The notes below the pieces were generated by a model. The model had not been told where the DNA came from. It did no database searches and saw nothing but the letters and a program-made list of their open reading frames with translations. Below, one piece after another: positions 6,087-7,185 of a DNA stretch of 7,185 bases. The stretch is from Deltaproteobacteria bacterium (GTDB taxonomy: Bacteria; Myxococcota_A; UBA9160; SMWR01): contig JAFDAW010000137.1 in assembly GCA_019313605.1 (NCBI GenBank), positions 1 to 7,185 on the forward strand, written 5' to 3'. Within the stretch, counting starts at the first letter, position 1. Each line of letters opens with the position of its first letter. The translations under genes were made by a program, and so were the position numbers.

Positions 6087-6733
6087 GAATCTGACTCCTG
6101 TGATTTCCTGGCCAGGCGCGACTCGATCGCTTCGAGCGCCGGCTTCGCAACCAGCAACTTTTGATGTCGCAAAACGTCGTGGACGTTGAGTCCCTCTGCG
6201 GGGAGCACGGTCACACCGGGCAGATTCCGCGCAGAGCGCTGAATGTGCTCATCCTTGGCTTCGATCACGATGAGCACGCTCACATCTCCCAGCGAAAGTC
6301 CGCGCAGAATCTCGACCACTCGCTGGGTCTTGAAGCCATCCATCTCGATCGACTCGACGACCGTGATGTCGCCTTCCGCGAGCCGATGCGACAACGCGCT
6401 GCGAAGCGCGGCCCCGCGAACCTTCTTCGGAAGCGCGTGCTCGTAGGAGCGCGGCACCGGCCCGAAAACCACGCCACCCCCCGCCCACTGAGCGGCCCGC
6501 GTCGTTCCCTGGCGCGCACGCCCGGAGCCCTTCTGGCGCCAGGGCTTCGAACCGCCACCCGAAACCGCCGCGCGGTTCTTGGTGCTGTGCGTTCCGCTCC
6601 GACGCCGCGTCAGTTGACGCCGAACCTCTGCGTGAAGCAGATCCGTGCGCACCGGTGCCTCGAAGACCGTCGAATTCAAATCGACGGATCCGGCTTTCTT
6701 GTTTTCCAGTGTCACGACTTCCAGCGTCGCCAT
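6083..6733 (-). CDS. rplD: 50S ribosomal protein L4
   Basis: L4 lines the exit tunnel with L22; in E. coli it also represses the S10 operon and inhibits RNase E. The product has 216 residues. The N-terminal part has DLLHAEVRRQLTRRRSGTHSTK, and the extended tunnel loop is seen as SGGGSKPWRQKGSGRARQGTTRA (about 58-80), followed by QWAGGGVVFGP and PKKVRGAALRSALSHRL. The Rossmann-like C-terminal half ends with the variable QESDS tail. The ATG at 6733 is the only sensible start. Its Shine-Dalgarno is weak (GAG about 7 nt upstream). It follows rpsJ after 63 nt, the longest spacer in the window, where rplC would normally stand. Confidence 0.97.
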   Translation of the reverse strand: MATLEVVTLENKKAGSVDLNSTVFEAPVRTDLLHAEVRRQLTRRRSGTHSTKNRAAVSGGGSKPWRQKGSGRARQGTTRAAQWAGGGVVFGPVPRSYEHALPKKVRGAALRSALSHRLAEGDITVVESIEMDGFKTQRVVEILRGLSLGDVSVLIVIEAKDEHIQRSARNLPGVTVLPAEGLNVHDVLRHQKLLVAKPALEAIESRLARKSQESDS

Positions 6734-6750
6734 CGCGCTACTCGCTCATT

Positions 6751-6773
6751 GCCGGCCATTCACACGCGCCGGC
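6751..6773 (-). repeat. inverted repeat GCCGGC in the rpsJ-rplD spacer
   Basis: Reading on the coding strand, GCCGGC (6773-6768) recurs at 6756-6751, separated by 11 nt. Because GCCGGC is self-complementary the two copies are both a direct and an inverted repeat, and with the preceding G they form a 7-nt direct repeat GGCCGGC with a 17-nt period. They could fold into a 6-bp hairpin just upstream of rplD, about 17 nt before its ATG. Function is unknown. Confidence 0.45.
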
Positions 6774-6774
6774 C

Positions 6775-6796
6775 AAAAGGCGGGGAGTTGCCCCGC
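6775..6796 (-). terminator. terminator-like hairpin right after rpsJ
   Basis: Directly after the rpsJ TGA the coding strand reads GCGGGG-CAACT-CCCCGC followed by C and TTTT (6778-6775). A perfect all-GC 6-bp stem, 5-nt loop and short T-run have the shape of an intrinsic terminator or attenuator. The T-run is only four residues, so full termination is doubtful. Partial termination or 3'-end protection of the tuf-rpsJ part of the message is more likely. It stands where most bacteria have the rplC coding region. Confidence 0.5.
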
Positions 6797-7114
6797 TCAA
6801 AGTTTGATCTCCACGTCGACACCCGCCGCCAACTCGAGCTTCATGAGGGCGTCGACGGTTTGTGCCGTCGGATCCAGGATGTCGATCAGGCGCTTGTGGG
6901 TCCGCACCTCGAACTGCTCTCGCGACTTCTTGTCGATGTGCGGTCCGCGCAAGACCGTGTACTTGTTGATCGACGTCGGCAGCGGAATGGGGCCGGCCAC
7001 TCTCGCGCCGGTCCTCATCGCCGTATCCACGATTTCACCCGCACTCTGATCGAGCAGCTTGAAATCGTACGCCTTCATCCGAATTCGAATCTTCTGTGAA
7101 CCGACGTCTGCCAT
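6797..7114 (-). CDS. rpsJ: 30S ribosomal protein S10 (NusE)
   Basis: S10 is a 30S head protein; free S10 also acts as NusE with NusB in antitermination and binds NusG to couple transcription and translation. The product has 105 residues and begins MADVGSQKIRIRMKAYDFKL. The PIPLPT motif is at 43-48, followed by RGPHIDKKSREQFEVRTHKRLIDI and the final VDVEIKL strand, all typical. The ATG at 7114 is 3 nt after the tuf stop. No strong Shine-Dalgarno is seen, so it is probably read by ribosomes finishing tuf. This joins the str-type and S10-type operons. Normally rplC follows; here a hairpin-containing 63-nt spacer and then rplD follow. Confidence 0.98.
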   Translation of the reverse strand: MADVGSQKIRIRMKAYDFKLLDQSAGEIVDTAMRTGARVAGPIPLPTSINKYTVLRGPHIDKKSREQFEVRTHKRLIDILDPTAQTVDALMKLELAAGVDVEIKL

Positions 7115-7117
7115 TTT

Positions 7118-7185
7118 CTACTCGATTATCTCTGCGACGACGCCGGCACCTACGGTGCGGCCGCCCTCTCGAATCGCAAACCGCA
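7118..7185 (-). CDS. tuf: Elongation factor Tu, last 21 codons (runs off right edge)
   Basis: EF-Tu carries aminoacyl-tRNA to the ribosomal A site as a GTPase. Only the C-terminal end of domain 3 is in the window. It reads RFAIREGGRTVGAGVVAEII plus a final Glu and TAG at 7118-7120, matching the near-universal RFAIREGGRTVGAGVV ending of bacterial EF-Tu. The position just upstream of rpsJ is the usual one where the str and S10 operons are joined. Transcription of the whole block probably enters from beyond the right edge, since no promoter is evident inside the 3-nt tuf-rpsJ spacer. Confidence 0.96.
   Translation of the reverse strand, partial: RFAIREGGRTVGAGVVAEIIE

Noticed and set aside
6712..6759. 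A 15-codon frame (MAGNERVARWRRWKS) across the rpsJ-rplD spacer whose start resembles the L3 motif with GNERVT, possibly a remnant of rplC.
   Set aside because: Only about five residues match, a stop codon lies immediately before the ATG, and the second half lies inside rplD in another frame. Chance similarity is more likely; a relative with rplC in place would be needed to test it.
6161..7099. A 312-codon plus-strand open frame.
   Set aside because: It lies opposite rplD and rpsJ and is a codon-bias shadow with no family resemblance.

Overview
The window is an almost gap-free ribosomal-protein operon, read entirely on the minus strand. It starts with the last 21 codons of tuf at the right edge and runs leftward through the S10 block and into the spc block, ending inside rpsE at the left edge. 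In order of transcription the genes are tuf (3' end), rpsJ, rplD, rplW, rplB, rpsS, rplV, rpsC, rplP, rpmC, rpsQ, rplN, rplE, rpsH, rplF, rplR and rpsE (5' part). The DNA is GC-rich. The tuf-rpsJ linkage, the protein lengths and motifs such as DHPMGGGEGRTSGGRHPCTPWG in L2 suggest a free-living, GC-rich bacterium of the Desulfobacterota/Myxococcota (old 'Deltaproteobacteria') kind. That placement is an inference and is weak.

The genes are tightly coupled. Three neighbouring pairs share 4-nt ATGA or GTGA overlaps (rplD/rplW, rplP/rpmC, rpmC/rpsQ). Others abut directly (rplB/rpsS, rplN/rplE) or are 1 to 12 nt apart. Only four spacers reach 25 nt: rpsJ-rplD (63 nt), rplR-rpsE (37 nt), rplV-rpsC (33 nt) and rplE-rpsH (25 nt). 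The rpsJ-rplD and rplV-rpsC spacers carry clear inverted repeats. No stretch of more than 300 bases lacks a gene.

The gene content is the surprise. Three genes normally fixed in this cluster are missing at three separate places: rplC (L3) between rpsJ and rplD, rplX (L24) between rplN and rplE, and rpsN (S14) between rplE and rpsH. The flanking genes are intact, full length and in frame, so the junctions are clean. L3 and L24 are the two proteins known from E. coli as initiators of 50S assembly. At the rpsN position a 10-codon open frame exactly bridges rplE and rpsH with an ATGA overlap at each end. The genes may be relocated in the genome, truly lost, or removed by an assembly or curation error; the window alone cannot decide.

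Smaller oddities are a TTG start for rpsC behind a perfect hairpin, GTG starts for rplW, rpsQ, rplN and rplR, and a tryptophan in the L22 exit-tunnel loop where E. coli has Lys83.
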